Shown: positions 32,604 to 40,798 of the stretch, in pieces
Numbering within the stretch: position 1 is the first letter of the stretch
Layout of the letters: every line of letters begins with the position of its first letter
NCBI GenBank assembly: GCA_900553605.1
Contig: USDX01000004.1
Span: 57,218 to 121,217, forward strand
DNA length: 64,000 bases
Reading direction: 5' to 3'
From: an uncultured Eggerthella sp.
GTDB lineage: Bacteria > Actinomycetota > Coriobacteriia > Coriobacteriales > Eggerthellaceae
The notes under the pieces: generated by a model
Database searches by the model: none
What the model saw: only the letters and a program-made list of their open reading frames with translations
Told to the model about the DNA's origin: nothing
Translations under genes and position numbers: made by a program

Positions 32604-33978
32604 GATGCAGGCGGGAACCAAGGTTCTCTGGTTCGACCCGGGCGACATAGACGTTAAAGCAAACGACCACGTAATCGTTAAGACGGAACGAGGAACCGAG
32701 TTCGGCACGGCAACGGCCGATATCATGGAGGTGAGCGATGAGCTTATCGCCGATCTGAAGTCGCCGTTGAAGCCGGTTATTCGCATTGCGACGGAAGAAG
32801 ACGTCCAGCGTGCAGACGAATTGGCCCAGCAGGGCGAAGAGGCGCTGGTTGTGTTCAAGGAGTTTGCCGAAGGTGCAAGCGATCAAATGCGTCCTGTTAT
32901 GGTGGAGTTCCTGTTCGATGGCGACAAGGCGGTGTTCTATTTCGAGGCTGAGGAGCGCGTAGATTTTCGTGATTTGGTGCGGAAGCTTGCTGGCCATTTC
33001 CATGTGCGCGTAGACATGCGCCAGATTGGCGTGCGCGATGGGGCTCGTTTGGTGGGTGGTTTGGGCCATTGCGGCCAAGAGCTCTGCTGCAAGCGTTTGG
33101 GCGGAGAGTTTTCTCCTGTTTCCATCCGTATGGCAAAGGAGCAGAATCTGTCGCTCAACCCTCAGAAGATATCGGGATGCTGCGGCAGGCTCATGTGCTG
33201 TCTGCGCTACGAGTATGAAACCTATAAAGAGGTTAATTCCCGTGCCCCCAAGCATGGCGTAAAGGTTGAGGTGCCTGGCGGCGTTGCCCGCGTAACGGAA
33301 ATCAACGTTCCATTGGAGCGCGTCACTCTTCAGCTGGAAGATGGCAAATCCATCAAGGTTCCGCTTTCGGAAATGGAATACAACGGCGAAGGAAAGCGCC
33401 CCACTGGTGTATCCGAGGAAGTGTTCGAGAAGTACGCTTCTCCCGATCCCCTCGATGTATTCGGCACCACTACCTTCGAAGTTACCTCGTTTAGCGGCAA
33501 TGAAAAGCTCGCTGATAACGAGTCGCGTAAAGCTCGCAAGAGCGAGCGTGAAAAGGAAGACGCTCATCGCAAGCCCCGCCGCCGTCGTAGCCGCAGCGGT
33601 TCATCGGGTACAGAGGGCCAATCCGCCAACAAGGGCGAAGGCTCTCAGGATCAGAAGAAATCTGGTTCTCAGAAAAAGAACGAGGGTCAGTCGCGTCGCT
33701 CGCGCCGTGGCTCAGGCAAGGGAAGCAAGCCTCAGCAGCAGGGCAAGCAAGGTCAGCAGAACCAGCGCAGTGAAGAGCGCAAGAAAAGCAATTCCGACCA
33801 GGGTGCAAAGCGTCCCGGCCGTAAATCTTCGGGTGTGCGCAATGCACCCCGAAAGCAACAAGGGGAGCATACGGCCAACGGTTCAAATGCCGGCAAGCAG
33901 GGCGAAGTAGCCCATCGCAAGCCCCGTCGCCGCCGTCGTAAGGCTCAGGGGGAAGGCAGCACGAATGAACAACAATGA
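32581..33978 (+). CDS. ricT: PSP1-domain protein RicT (YaaT) with long basic tail
   Basis: The first 275 residues are the PSP1/RicT domain with its Cys-rich core (HCGQELCCKRLGG, SGCCGRLMCCLRYEYE). In Bacillus RicT joins RicA and RicF to bind iron-sulfur clusters and help RNase Y mature transcripts. After about residue 310 the protein is a disordered tail of Arg, Lys, Ser, Gln and Gly ending in RKPRRRRRKAQGEG, probably RNA-binding. It overlaps holB in front and pncB behind (14 bases), in a tightly coupled operon. Confidence 0.9.
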   Translation: MVRVTPIKMQAGTKVLWFDPGDIDVKANDHVIVKTERGTEFGTATADIMEVSDELIADLKSPLKPVIRIATEEDVQRADELAQQGEEALVVFKEFAEGASDQMRPVMVEFLFDGDKAVFYFEAEERVDFRDLVRKLAGHFHVRVDMRQIGVRDGARLVGGLGHCGQELCCKRLGGEFSPVSIRMAKEQNLSLNPQKISGCCGRLMCCLRYEYETYKEVNSRAPKHGVKVEVPGGVARVTEINVPLERVTLQLEDGKSIKVPLSEMEYNGEGKRPTGVSEEVFEKYASPDPLDVFGTTTFEVTSFSGNEKLADNESRKARKSEREKEDAHRKPRRRRSRSGSSGTEGQSANKGEGSQDQKKSGSQKKNEGQSRRSRRGSGKGSKPQQQGKQGQQNQRSEERKKSNSDQGAKRPGRKSSGVRNAPRKQQGEHTANGSNAGKQGEVAHRKPRRRRRKAQGEGSTNEQQ

Positions 33979-35419
33979 TGACTATGCTCTATTAACGGAC
34001 CTGTACCAGATAACCATGGCCCAGGGCTACTGGGCCTGTGGAAAGCTCGAAGAGGAGGGGTGCTTCCATATCTTCTTCCGCGAGCCTCCTTTCAAGGGCG
34101 GATACGCTATTGCCAGCGGCATGGATCATATTGCCGAAGTGGTAGAAAACTTCTCGTTCTCTGATGAAAGCGTGGAGTATCTTGCCTCTATCGATGCGCC
34201 AGGTGGCGGGAAGCTGTTTAATCCGGACTTTCTTGAGTACCTGCGCACGCTTGAGCTTACTGTCGAGATCGATGCCGTACGTGAGGGCACGGTGGTGTTC
34301 CCGAACGATCCTATCGTTCGCGTAACCGGTCCTATCGTCCAGTGCCAGCTTCTGGAAACGCAGCTGCTGAACTGCGTGAATTTTGAAACGCTCGCCGCAA
34401 CCAAGGCAGCGCGTGTTTGTCTTGCCGCTGAAACTCCCGTGGCTGAATTCGGCTTGCGTCGCGCCCAGGGCGAATCGGGCGGCATGCGTGCTTCTCGCGC
34501 ATGCATCGTGGGCGGCTGTGCTTCCACCTCGAACGTGCTTGCCGGCCGTGAGTACGGTTTGCCGGTTTCGGGCACCCACGCGCATGCGTGGGTTATGGCG
34601 TTTGACGATGAGCTTGAGGCGTTTCGTGCGTATGCCAAAGAATTTCCTACGAACTGCGTATTGCTTGTAGACACCTACGATGTTACCCAAGGCATGAAAA
34701 ATGCCATTACCGTGGGTCTTGAGATGAAAGCGCGCGGCGAGCACCTGGCGGGCATCCGCATCGACTCGGGCGATTTGGCGTGGAACGCCAAGCAGGCTCG
34801 TGCCATGCTCGACGAGGCGGGCCTTACCGATACCGGCGTGGTTCTTTCGAATGATTTGGATGAATTTGCCATCAAATCCATCCGCGATTCGGGTGCCGAA
34901 GTTGCTTCTTGGGGCGTGGGTACCAAGTTGGTTACCGCTTACGATCAGCCAGCGCTCGGCGGTGTGTATAAGCTGGCGGCAAAGCGCATGAAGGGTGGCA
35001 AATGGGAACCCTGCGTCAAGGTTACGGGGCAGAGCTCCAAGCAAACTGTTCCCGGAATCCTTGATGTTCGTCGCTATTTCCACGAATCGGGAACTATTGC
35101 GGGGGACATGGTTTTTGATGTTCTGTATCCTGTTTCAAGCGAACGCATCGTTGACCCTGCAGACGAGTTGCGCCAAAAAGATCTTTCTGGTCTTCGTTAC
35201 GAAACGCTTCTCGAGCCGCTTGCTCGTGCGGGCAAGGTTGTGCTCGATGCCGAGGCACGTGACGCTATGGTTGCACGAGATCGCTGCCGGGAGCAGCTTG
35301 CTTTGCTCGACGAAAGCCAGAAGCGCATTGTCAACCCGCATTCTTATCCAGTCGGTTTGGAGCACTCCCTGTTCTACCGTCGACGCGATTTGATCTCGCG
35401 CCTTTTGGGGCTTTCGTAA
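33965..35419 (+). CDS. pncB: Nicotinate phosphoribosyltransferase
   Basis: Joins nicotinate to PRPP in NAD salvage (Preiss-Handler pathway). The 484-residue protein has the N-terminal LLTDLYQITMAQGYW, an FRRA-like core (AEFGLRRAQGESGG) and a PRPP-binding region ending GIRIDSGDLAWNAKQAR and VGTKLVTAYDQPALGGVYKL. Length and motifs are typical. The ATG at 33965 lies inside the end of ricT, so translation is coupled. It ends the mdh-to-pncB run. Confidence 0.94.
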   Translation: MNNNDDYALLTDLYQITMAQGYWACGKLEEEGCFHIFFREPPFKGGYAIASGMDHIAEVVENFSFSDESVEYLASIDAPGGGKLFNPDFLEYLRTLELTVEIDAVREGTVVFPNDPIVRVTGPIVQCQLLETQLLNCVNFETLAATKAARVCLAAETPVAEFGLRRAQGESGGMRASRACIVGGCASTSNVLAGREYGLPVSGTHAHAWVMAFDDELEAFRAYAKEFPTNCVLLVDTYDVTQGMKNAITVGLEMKARGEHLAGIRIDSGDLAWNAKQARAMLDEAGLTDTGVVLSNDLDEFAIKSIRDSGAEVASWGVGTKLVTAYDQPALGGVYKLAAKRMKGGKWEPCVKVTGQSSKQTVPGILDVRRYFHESGTIAGDMVFDVLYPVSSERIVDPADELRQKDLSGLRYETLLEPLARAGKVVLDAEARDAMVARDRCREQLALLDESQKRIVNPHSYPVGLEHSLFYRRRDLISRLLGLS

Positions 35420-35562
35420 AATCCCAATAGCGTTTGATATCGTCTTGCCCTGCAAATTTCCTGTTGCTGGGGCGATCCGGAAATAGCCAGCAGGTGTTGA
35501 GCCTAGCTGCGATAAGGCAGCTGCGCTTCGGCGCGTTGCCTTTGCGAAAGGAGCCATGCCGA

Positions 35563-36468
35563 ATGATCAAAGTCGTTACCGACTCCGTAGCCTCGTTGCC
35601 AAAGGAATTGATCGAAGAAGAGAACATCGAGGTAGTGTCCTTGTTCCTGAACGAGAACGGGCACGAGCATGTTGACGCCACGATGGATCTTGATGATTTC
35701 TATACGCGTATCTACGACATGGCCGACAACCCTCCAACTTCAAGTCAGCCCTCGCAGAGCACGCTGGAAGAGCTGTTCGAATCGTTCGCAAAGGCGGGCG
35801 ATGAGGTCCTGGGCATTTGGATATCTACGGGTCTTTCCGGTGCCTTCGATGGCGTGTTGCGCGCTGCTCGTTCTGTAGAGTCGCGCAATATCAACTTCAA
35901 GTATTGCATGATTGACTCTTCATCCTGCGGCTTTGATGAAGCATTTCCCGTTTTGGAGGGTGCTCGTGCAGTGAGGGAAGGCAAGACGCTTGCCGAGGCT
36001 GCCCAAACGGTTCTTGAGGCTATCAAGAGCACGCGTTTTCTCTTTACGCCCGAATCGCTTACCTTCCTGAAGAAGGGTGGTCGCATTGGTGGTGCGGCGG
36101 CGCTTCTGGGCAACCTTATCAAGTTGGCGCCTGTTTTGACGGTGGTCGACGGCACGCCCGAGCCTATGGCGAAAGTCCGGACGCGCAAGAAGGCTCTTAT
36201 CAAGATCCAGGAAATCTTGGAGCATGATATTGAGACCTGCGGTGGTTTGAAGGACTTGGTGGTGCACTATATCGGGGACAAGACCCCTGCGGTAGAGTGG
36301 GCGAAGGAATTTTTCGAGCCCTTCCTCAAGCGAGAGGTTCGCGTGATTCCTGTAAGCCCGGTTGTTGGGCTGCACGTAGGTCCTGCTGTGGGAATTTCGT
36401 ATATATGCAATAAGCCGCTCGAAGGCAAGATCACAGGTGATTTGAGCAGCCTTGCCGTGGCTAACTAG
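35563..36468 (+). CDS. DegV family fatty-acid-binding protein (first copy)
   Basis: DegV proteins (FakB in Staphylococcus) hold a fatty acid so that the kinase FakA can phosphorylate it. The 301-residue protein starts KVVTDSVASLP, has STGLSGAFDGVLRA (about residues 90-103) around the phosphate-binding loop, and ends with a conserved VSPVVGLHVGPAVGISY. ATG 35563 has AAAGGAG 8 bases before. The second copy follows after 29 bases, and FakA is not in the window. The two proteins probably bind different chains. Confidence 0.9.
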   Translation: MIKVVTDSVASLPKELIEEENIEVVSLFLNENGHEHVDATMDLDDFYTRIYDMADNPPTSSQPSQSTLEELFESFAKAGDEVLGIWISTGLSGAFDGVLRAARSVESRNINFKYCMIDSSSCGFDEAFPVLEGARAVREGKTLAEAAQTVLEAIKSTRFLFTPESLTFLKKGGRIGGAAALLGNLIKLAPVLTVVDGTPEPMAKVRTRKKALIKIQEILEHDIETCGGLKDLVVHYIGDKTPAVEWAKEFFEPFLKREVRVIPVSPVVGLHVGPAVGISYICNKPLEGKITGDLSSLAVAN

Positions 36469-36497
36469 CGAACCCCCCGTTGTGAGAGGCAACCGTA

Positions 36498-37430
36498 ATG
36501 GATATTAAATGCAACTTAATCATCGATTCATGCTGCGATTTGCCCTACGAGGTGGTAGACCGCGATGGTGTGTATCTGCTCAAGTTCCCCTATATCGATG
36601 ACGAGGGCGAACATCTTGACGATCTGTATCGTTCGCGTTCGGCACATGATTTTTACGAGTCGATGCGCAACGGCTCTGAGCCTCGCACTGCCCAGATTCC
36701 CATGCTTGCGCTTCGAGAAGCGTTCGAATGGGCTCATGAGCAGGGAAAACCAGCGGTGTATTTGAGCTTTTCGAGCGGCCTTTCGGGAACGTTCGATACG
36801 GCATGCGTCTTTCTCGATCAGGTAAAACAGGAAATCCTGGATCTGGATGTCCGCATGGTGGATACCAAGCTGGCATCTATCGCCGAGGCTTTTTTGGTGT
36901 ATGAGGCATTGCGTCAGCGCGAAAAGGGACTGACCGCCGATGAGATGGTTGCCTGGGCCGAAGAGGCGCGCTATTTCGTGGATCGCCAGTTCATGGTGGA
37001 CGATTTGGAAGCGCTGCGACGGGGCGGTCGTATTCCGTCATCGGTTGCCTATGCGGGCTCCAAGCTCGATGTGAAGCCCCTTTTGGGCATCGACGCCGAT
37101 GGGAAGCTGGCGCTTACGGGGGTTGCTCGCGGTCGCAAAAAGGGCATTCGAGCCCTGCATGAATACTATATGAAGCGACGCAGCTCTGATGCTCCAGGCC
37201 AGAATGTGGTTATCGGCAATGCCGACTGCCCCAAAGACGCCGAGCGCTTGATGAGTCTTCTCTCTAAAGAGGACGACTCGATTATGTTCCTGGAAACGAG
37301 CATCGGCCCGGTTATCGGGAGCCATGTAGGTCCGGGAATGATCGCTATTGTGTTCTGGGGGCAAGATTGCCGCGCAGATATTTCCATGGCCGACCGCATT
37401 GCGAACAAGGTCCGCGGAAAGAAGCAGTAG
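36498..37430 (+). CDS. DegV family fatty-acid-binding protein (second copy)
   Basis: This 310-residue protein shares the DegV plan with its neighbour: an opening LIIDSCCDLPYEVVD, SFSSGLSGTFDTACVF around residues 90-105 and TSIGPVIGSHVGPGMIAIVF near the end. It differs clearly in sequence, so it is an old duplication rather than a recent copy. Two FakB-like proteins for one kinase are common and give preference for saturated or unsaturated fatty acids. It is probably co-transcribed with the first copy. Confidence 0.9.
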   Translation: MDIKCNLIIDSCCDLPYEVVDRDGVYLLKFPYIDDEGEHLDDLYRSRSAHDFYESMRNGSEPRTAQIPMLALREAFEWAHEQGKPAVYLSFSSGLSGTFDTACVFLDQVKQEILDLDVRMVDTKLASIAEAFLVYEALRQREKGLTADEMVAWAEEARYFVDRQFMVDDLEALRRGGRIPSSVAYAGSKLDVKPLLGIDADGKLALTGVARGRKKGIRALHEYYMKRRSSDAPGQNVVIGNADCPKDAERLMSLLSKEDDSIMFLETSIGPVIGSHVGPGMIAIVFWGQDCRADISMADRIANKVRGKKQ

Positions 37431-37543
37431 CTTCCCGAGCCCGCCCTTTTGAAATCTCTACGCATCGTCAGCGGGCTGTGTGCGGGGATGCGTGTTCCCG
37501 AATTGGCGAATGCGCCATTCGATAACTTGGAAAGGATGTGCAT

Positions 37544-38527
37544 ATGAGCACTCAGGATTTGACTTTTGCATTTGCTGGCGATGAGCGTGTGGGCGCTGGT
37601 GTAAGCGGCTTGCTCGAAGCAGCAGGTTATCCGGCAACCGATATCTCCAATGCCGATGTAGTGTTTACGTACTGCACCAACACTTCCGCATTGGAAGATC
37701 TGTACTACGACACGGAGGGTCTGCTTCGCGGTTCCAGGGAAGGTGCCATCCTGGTCGACCTGAGTCCCTCTACCGTTTCGTTCGCTTGCGAGCTTGATGC
37801 CGTTGCCTGCGTGAACGGCCATGCGGCTATTGACGCTCCCCTGGTGGTGAGCGACATGGTATGCGAAGAGGCATTCGTTAGTCGTGAAAACCTGGGCATT
37901 GTTGCTGGCTGCCGCGAAGACGCTGACTACAAAACGGTAAAGCCCCTGCTCGATGCTATTGCTCATCGCGTGATGTGGATGGGTCATGCGGGAGCTGGCC
38001 AGAAAGCCAAGGTTGCCCTTACGTTGCAACGTTGCGCAACCTTGGTCGGTGCGGTCGAGGCGCAGGTCGCTCTCGCGAACGTCGGCAGTGACGTAAACGT
38101 GATGGTTGAGGACGTTATCGACTTCATGCATGACATGAATAGAATTTCCCCTGCTCAGGAAGCTTTTGCTCAGGCTTTGCTCGACGAGGAGTACGATGCT
38201 TCGTTTACGATCGAGCACCTGATGGGGGAAGCAACGGCTGCCCTTGCTTCCTTGGAAGATGAAGAAATGATCCTTCCTCAGGCAGAAGCGTGCTATCGCC
38301 TTATGGAGCTGCTTGCTTTGGTGGGCGGAATCGACTTGAGCCCTGCTGGCTTGAAACTGGTATTCGCCGATGAAGAGACCACTAATCGCTACGGACTCGA
38401 TTGGTCCCGTGCTGAAGGCGCCTTCGAGGGCTGCGATTGCGGCTGCGAAGACGGCGAAGACCACGAGTGCGAATGCGGCCATGATCCCCACGAGGAGCAT
38501 GAGTGCTGCGGCAAGCACCATCACTAA
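37544..38527 (+). CDS. Hydroxyisobutyrate-dehydrogenase-like protein with Cys/His metal-binding tail
   Basis: Residues 1-290 follow the 6-phosphogluconate/hydroxyisobutyrate dehydrogenase fold: an N-terminal nucleotide domain (NADVVFTYCTNTSALEDLYY, ILVDLSPSTVS) and a helical domain with the GAGQKAKVALTL motif and its catalytic-type lysine. The dinucleotide loop, normally GxGxxG, reads AGDERVG, so cofactor binding is doubtful. The last 32 residues are quite different: seven Cys and seven His among acidic residues (DCGCEDGEDHECECG, then HECCGKHHH). This looks like a nickel, zinc or copper store or sensor. ATG 37544 follows AAAGGA. Confidence 0.82.
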   Translation: MSTQDLTFAFAGDERVGAGVSGLLEAAGYPATDISNADVVFTYCTNTSALEDLYYDTEGLLRGSREGAILVDLSPSTVSFACELDAVACVNGHAAIDAPLVVSDMVCEEAFVSRENLGIVAGCREDADYKTVKPLLDAIAHRVMWMGHAGAGQKAKVALTLQRCATLVGAVEAQVALANVGSDVNVMVEDVIDFMHDMNRISPAQEAFAQALLDEEYDASFTIEHLMGEATAALASLEDEEMILPQAEACYRLMELLALVGGIDLSPAGLKLVFADEETTNRYGLDWSRAEGAFEGCDCGCEDGEDHECECGHDPHEEHECCGKHHH

Positions 38528-38571
38528 TTTGGTGAGCTTGTGGGCGAATCGGTGAACAATGCCTTTGATTT

Positions 38572-38597
38572 AAGGGGATCCCGTGTGGGGTCCCCTT
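38572..38597 (+). promoter_or_regulatory. 11-pair hairpin covering the ribosome site of the radical SAM gene
   Basis: AAGGGGATCCC (38572-38582) pairs with GGGGTCCCCTT (38587-38597) around a GTGT loop. It contains the best ribosome site (AAGGGG) and overlaps the start GTG 38585. It could also be the terminator of the preceding gene, although only TTATT follows. Confidence 0.5.
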
Positions 38598-39490
38598 ATT
38601 CTGCGTGCGCTTTGTGCCCTCGGCAATGCGGCGTGAACCGCGAAGAAGGGGAGCGTGGTGTCTGCGGGGCGTCTGACGTTCTTCGTCTGGGGCGTGCTGC
38701 TCTGCATTGGTGGGAAGAACCATGCTTGGTGGGGGACAAAGGCAGTGGTGCCGTGTTCTTCTCGCATTGTCCGCTGCAATGCGTGTATTGCCAGAACAAG
38801 GAATTGGTGTCTGGCTCTGGAATCCAGATAAGCTTGCAGAAGTTTAAAGAGGCGCTGCTCCGTTTGCAGAACGAGGAGCATGCGGCGAATATCAACTTGG
38901 TTACGCCAACACACTATACGCCTAGCATCGCTGTCGCTTTGGGCGAGCTGCGGAATTCGGGGGCGCTTACCATTCCAGTGGTGTACAACACCTCAAGCTT
39001 CGATTCGCTTGAGGCGCTTCGCCTTATGAAGGGAAACGTGGATGTGTATCTTGCTGATTTCAAGTACGCATCCGCGCTTGAGGCGGGGAAGCTTTCCCAT
39101 GCTCCCCGTTATCCCGAAATAGCACTGGCTGCTATCGAAGAAATGGTTGCTCAGGCTCCCGTGTGGGAGGAAGACGGCGAGGGCCTGCTGCTTAGGGGTG
39201 TCATTGTCCGTCATTTGGTTCTTCCTGGCAGGGTCGAGGAATCAAAGCATGCGCTCGCTACGTTGCATGAGTGCTTTGGCGGTAGTGTTCGGTTGAGCAT
39301 CATGAGCCAGTACACGCCTTTAGCATCGGGGCTTGAGCGCTACGGCCTTGCCGGTCGGGTAACCGAAGAAGAGTACGAAGAGGTGCTTGATTATGCTGAT
39401 TCGCTTGGGATAGAAGATTATTTTTGGCAGCAGGGCGATGCTGCTCAGGAAAGCTTCGTTCCCGATTTCAATGGCGAAGGTGTGCGGTAG
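38585..39490 (+). CDS. Radical SAM protein, PflX/pyruvate formate-lyase-activase-like
   Basis: The cluster motif is HCPLQCVYCQN (CxxxCxxC), preceded by an N-terminal Cys set YSACALCPRQCGVNR and GVCGA, as in the PflX/YggW-neighbour group of predicted glycyl-radical activases. The C-terminus holds SIMSQYTPLASGLERYG. I prefer GTG 38585 (AAGGGG 7 bases before), giving about 301 residues starting just ahead of the family's first Cys; GTG 38540 would add 15 non-conserved residues. Its substrate is unknown; no glycyl-radical enzyme lies nearby. Confidence 0.85.
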   Translation: MGSPYSACALCPRQCGVNREEGERGVCGASDVLRLGRAALHWWEEPCLVGDKGSGAVFFSHCPLQCVYCQNKELVSGSGIQISLQKFKEALLRLQNEEHAANINLVTPTHYTPSIAVALGELRNSGALTIPVVYNTSSFDSLEALRLMKGNVDVYLADFKYASALEAGKLSHAPRYPEIALAAIEEMVAQAPVWEEDGEGLLLRGVIVRHLVLPGRVEESKHALATLHECFGGSVRLSIMSQYTPLASGLERYGLAGRVTEEEYEEVLDYADSLGIEDYFWQQGDAAQESFVPDFNGEGVR

Positions 39491-39587
39491 CTGCTCTTGA
39501 CGTTTGCCGCTCTGGGCAACCGCTCAACCTATTTGGTGCGTTTTCCGTGATGATGGCTCAACTTATGGCATAATTGGCAAACGGTTT

Positions 39588-39662
39588 GCCGGCATGGCGC
39601 AACGGTAGCGCAACTGATTTGTAATCAGTGGGTTGCGGGTTCGATTCCTGTTGCCGGCACCA
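39588..39662 (+). tRNA. tRNA-Thr (anticodon TGT)
   Basis: The acceptor GCCGGCA pairs with TGCCGGC. The anticodon arm ACTGA-TTTGTAA-TCAGT gives TGT, reading ACA, and the T arm has GGTTCGATTCC. CCA is encoded (39660-39662). A CATAAT box lies at 39569-39574. Confidence 0.97.
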
Positions 39663-39673
39663 TTAAAAGTCCA

Positions 39674-39705
39674 GGCCACCGAGCTATTTGCTCGGTGGCC
39701 TTTTT
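39674..39705 (+). terminator. Terminator after tRNA-Thr
   Basis: GGCCACCGAGC pairs over 11 bases with GCTCGGTGGCC (39674-39684 and 39690-39700), loop TATTT, then five Ts. Confidence 0.95.
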
Positions 39706-39825
39706 GTTTTCAGATTCCCGGAGAGGCCTTGTGGGTCAAATAAGGTGCGAAACGCACTATGCGATATCTCTATTCGCCCTTTAATTCGCCTTCTTTGGGC
39801 TGATTCTGCTCTAGGTGCTAACGAA

Positions 39826-40056
39826 CTACTCGTATTCGGAGGTCTCGATGATTTCCAGGCTGTCTACCTTGATGCATGCCTCGTTGCCTTCGTCATCCAT
39901 ATACCAGCAGTAGCGTCCTTGCGCATCTTCAGTGAAGGAAAGGACGTCCCAGGCAAGGTAGAGACGGGCGTTTTCTCGAGTGGGTTCGATGTCGGCAAGC
40001 TCCAGCACGTAAAGCGCTGCTTTGGTTTGCTGTTCGTCAAGTTCGTCGAAAGTCAT
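39826..40056 (-). CDS. Small acidic hypothetical protein, 76 aa
   Basis: This 76-residue acidic protein has a clear ribosome site (AAGGAG 6-7 bases before the ATG on the minus strand) and balanced codons, so I accept it. The sequence is Asp/Glu-rich with aromatic residues (ARLYLAWDVLSF, RYCWYMDDEGN) and no Cys pair or helix-turn-helix. The last third reads like a beta hairpin. I do not recognise a family. It is read leftward, behind the cupin gene and its hairpin. Confidence 0.65.
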   Translation of the reverse strand: MTFDELDEQQTKAALYVLELADIEPTRENARLYLAWDVLSFTEDAQGRYCWYMDDEGNEACIKVDSLEIIETSEYE

Positions 40057-40080
40057 AGGTGCTCCTTAGCGGATAAAGCA

Positions 40081-40112
40081 GAGCCCCGACATGGAATAGC
40101 CATGTGGGGCTC
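40081..40112 (-). terminator. Hairpin between the cupin and small acidic genes
   Basis: GAGCCCC/GGGGCTC and ACATGG/CCATGT stack into a 13-pair stem with one bulged G (40081-40094 with 40100-40112). On the minus strand only a weak T-run follows, so termination may be partial. Confidence 0.6.
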
Positions 40113-40170
40113 GAATGGGCTGCTTCTATTATAGGTGCAGTTGCATTGCTGGGTGGCGGTAGCGAAATCG

Positions 40171-40518
40171 CTATTCGCTCTTTTGGATAACGGCAACAAA
40201 GCTCAACATCTCATTGCCAGAGTTCAAGATGCCATGGAAGCTTCCGTCAGGGCAATAGAGCACATCGCCCTTTTCGACGTGGTATTCGACGTCGTTTTCG
40301 GTGTACGTTGCGCTGCCTGCGGCAATGAAGTACATTTCCGAATCACCCACATGCTGATGGATGCCAATCGAGCAGCCCGGCTCAAGCGAGATCTGCGCTA
40401 CATAGCTGCAGATTCCACCAAGTTGATCTCCCTCAAGCAGGCGGTCGCGCTGCATCCTGCCGATACCGCCTTCTACCTGTTCTGCATATTGCGGTGTGCG
40501 GTTATTGAAAACGGGCAT
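40171..40518 (-). CDS. Small cupin-domain protein
   Basis: The 115-residue protein, from ATG 40518 (GAGGAGG 6 bases before on the minus strand), is a single cupin barrel. The metal motif is GIHQHVGDSEMYFIAAG, holding HxH and the Glu, and the second motif has GDVLYCPDGSFHGILN with the last His. Such proteins bind a metal and act as small isomerases, dioxygenases or sensors. The in-frame extension to 40659 is not conserved. The substrate is unknown; the neighbours give no hint. Confidence 0.88.
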   Translation of the reverse strand: MPVFNNRTPQYAEQVEGGIGRMQRDRLLEGDQLGGICSYVAQISLEPGCSIGIHQHVGDSEMYFIAAGSATYTENDVEYHVEKGDVLYCPDGSFHGILNSGNEMLSFVAVIQKSE

Positions 40519-40798
40519 AACATCCTCCTCGTTACTATGACCCTCCTGGTTTCCATTATATTCCGTTGATTTGTGGAGGCGATATGCAGGAGGCGTGATG
40601 ATGTGAAGGGAAAATGACCCAATAGGTGCGTTTTGTCGGGTTGGGGAATGAGCGTACACCAGCTGGCTCCAAAAGCGTCTATAATCCCGAAAGCAAGAAA
40701 ACGCCTACGGGTGTAGGTTGTCATGCGCCAAAACAACGGCGTTTTGGCATTATTGGGGTTCGCAGTTTTCGTTCGCGAACATTGGAAAAGGAGCATTG

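Noticed and set aside
39588..39662. tRNA-Thr as an attachment site of an integrated element
   Set aside because: No integrase gene and no direct repeat of the tRNA 3' end nearby; neighbours are ordinary genes.
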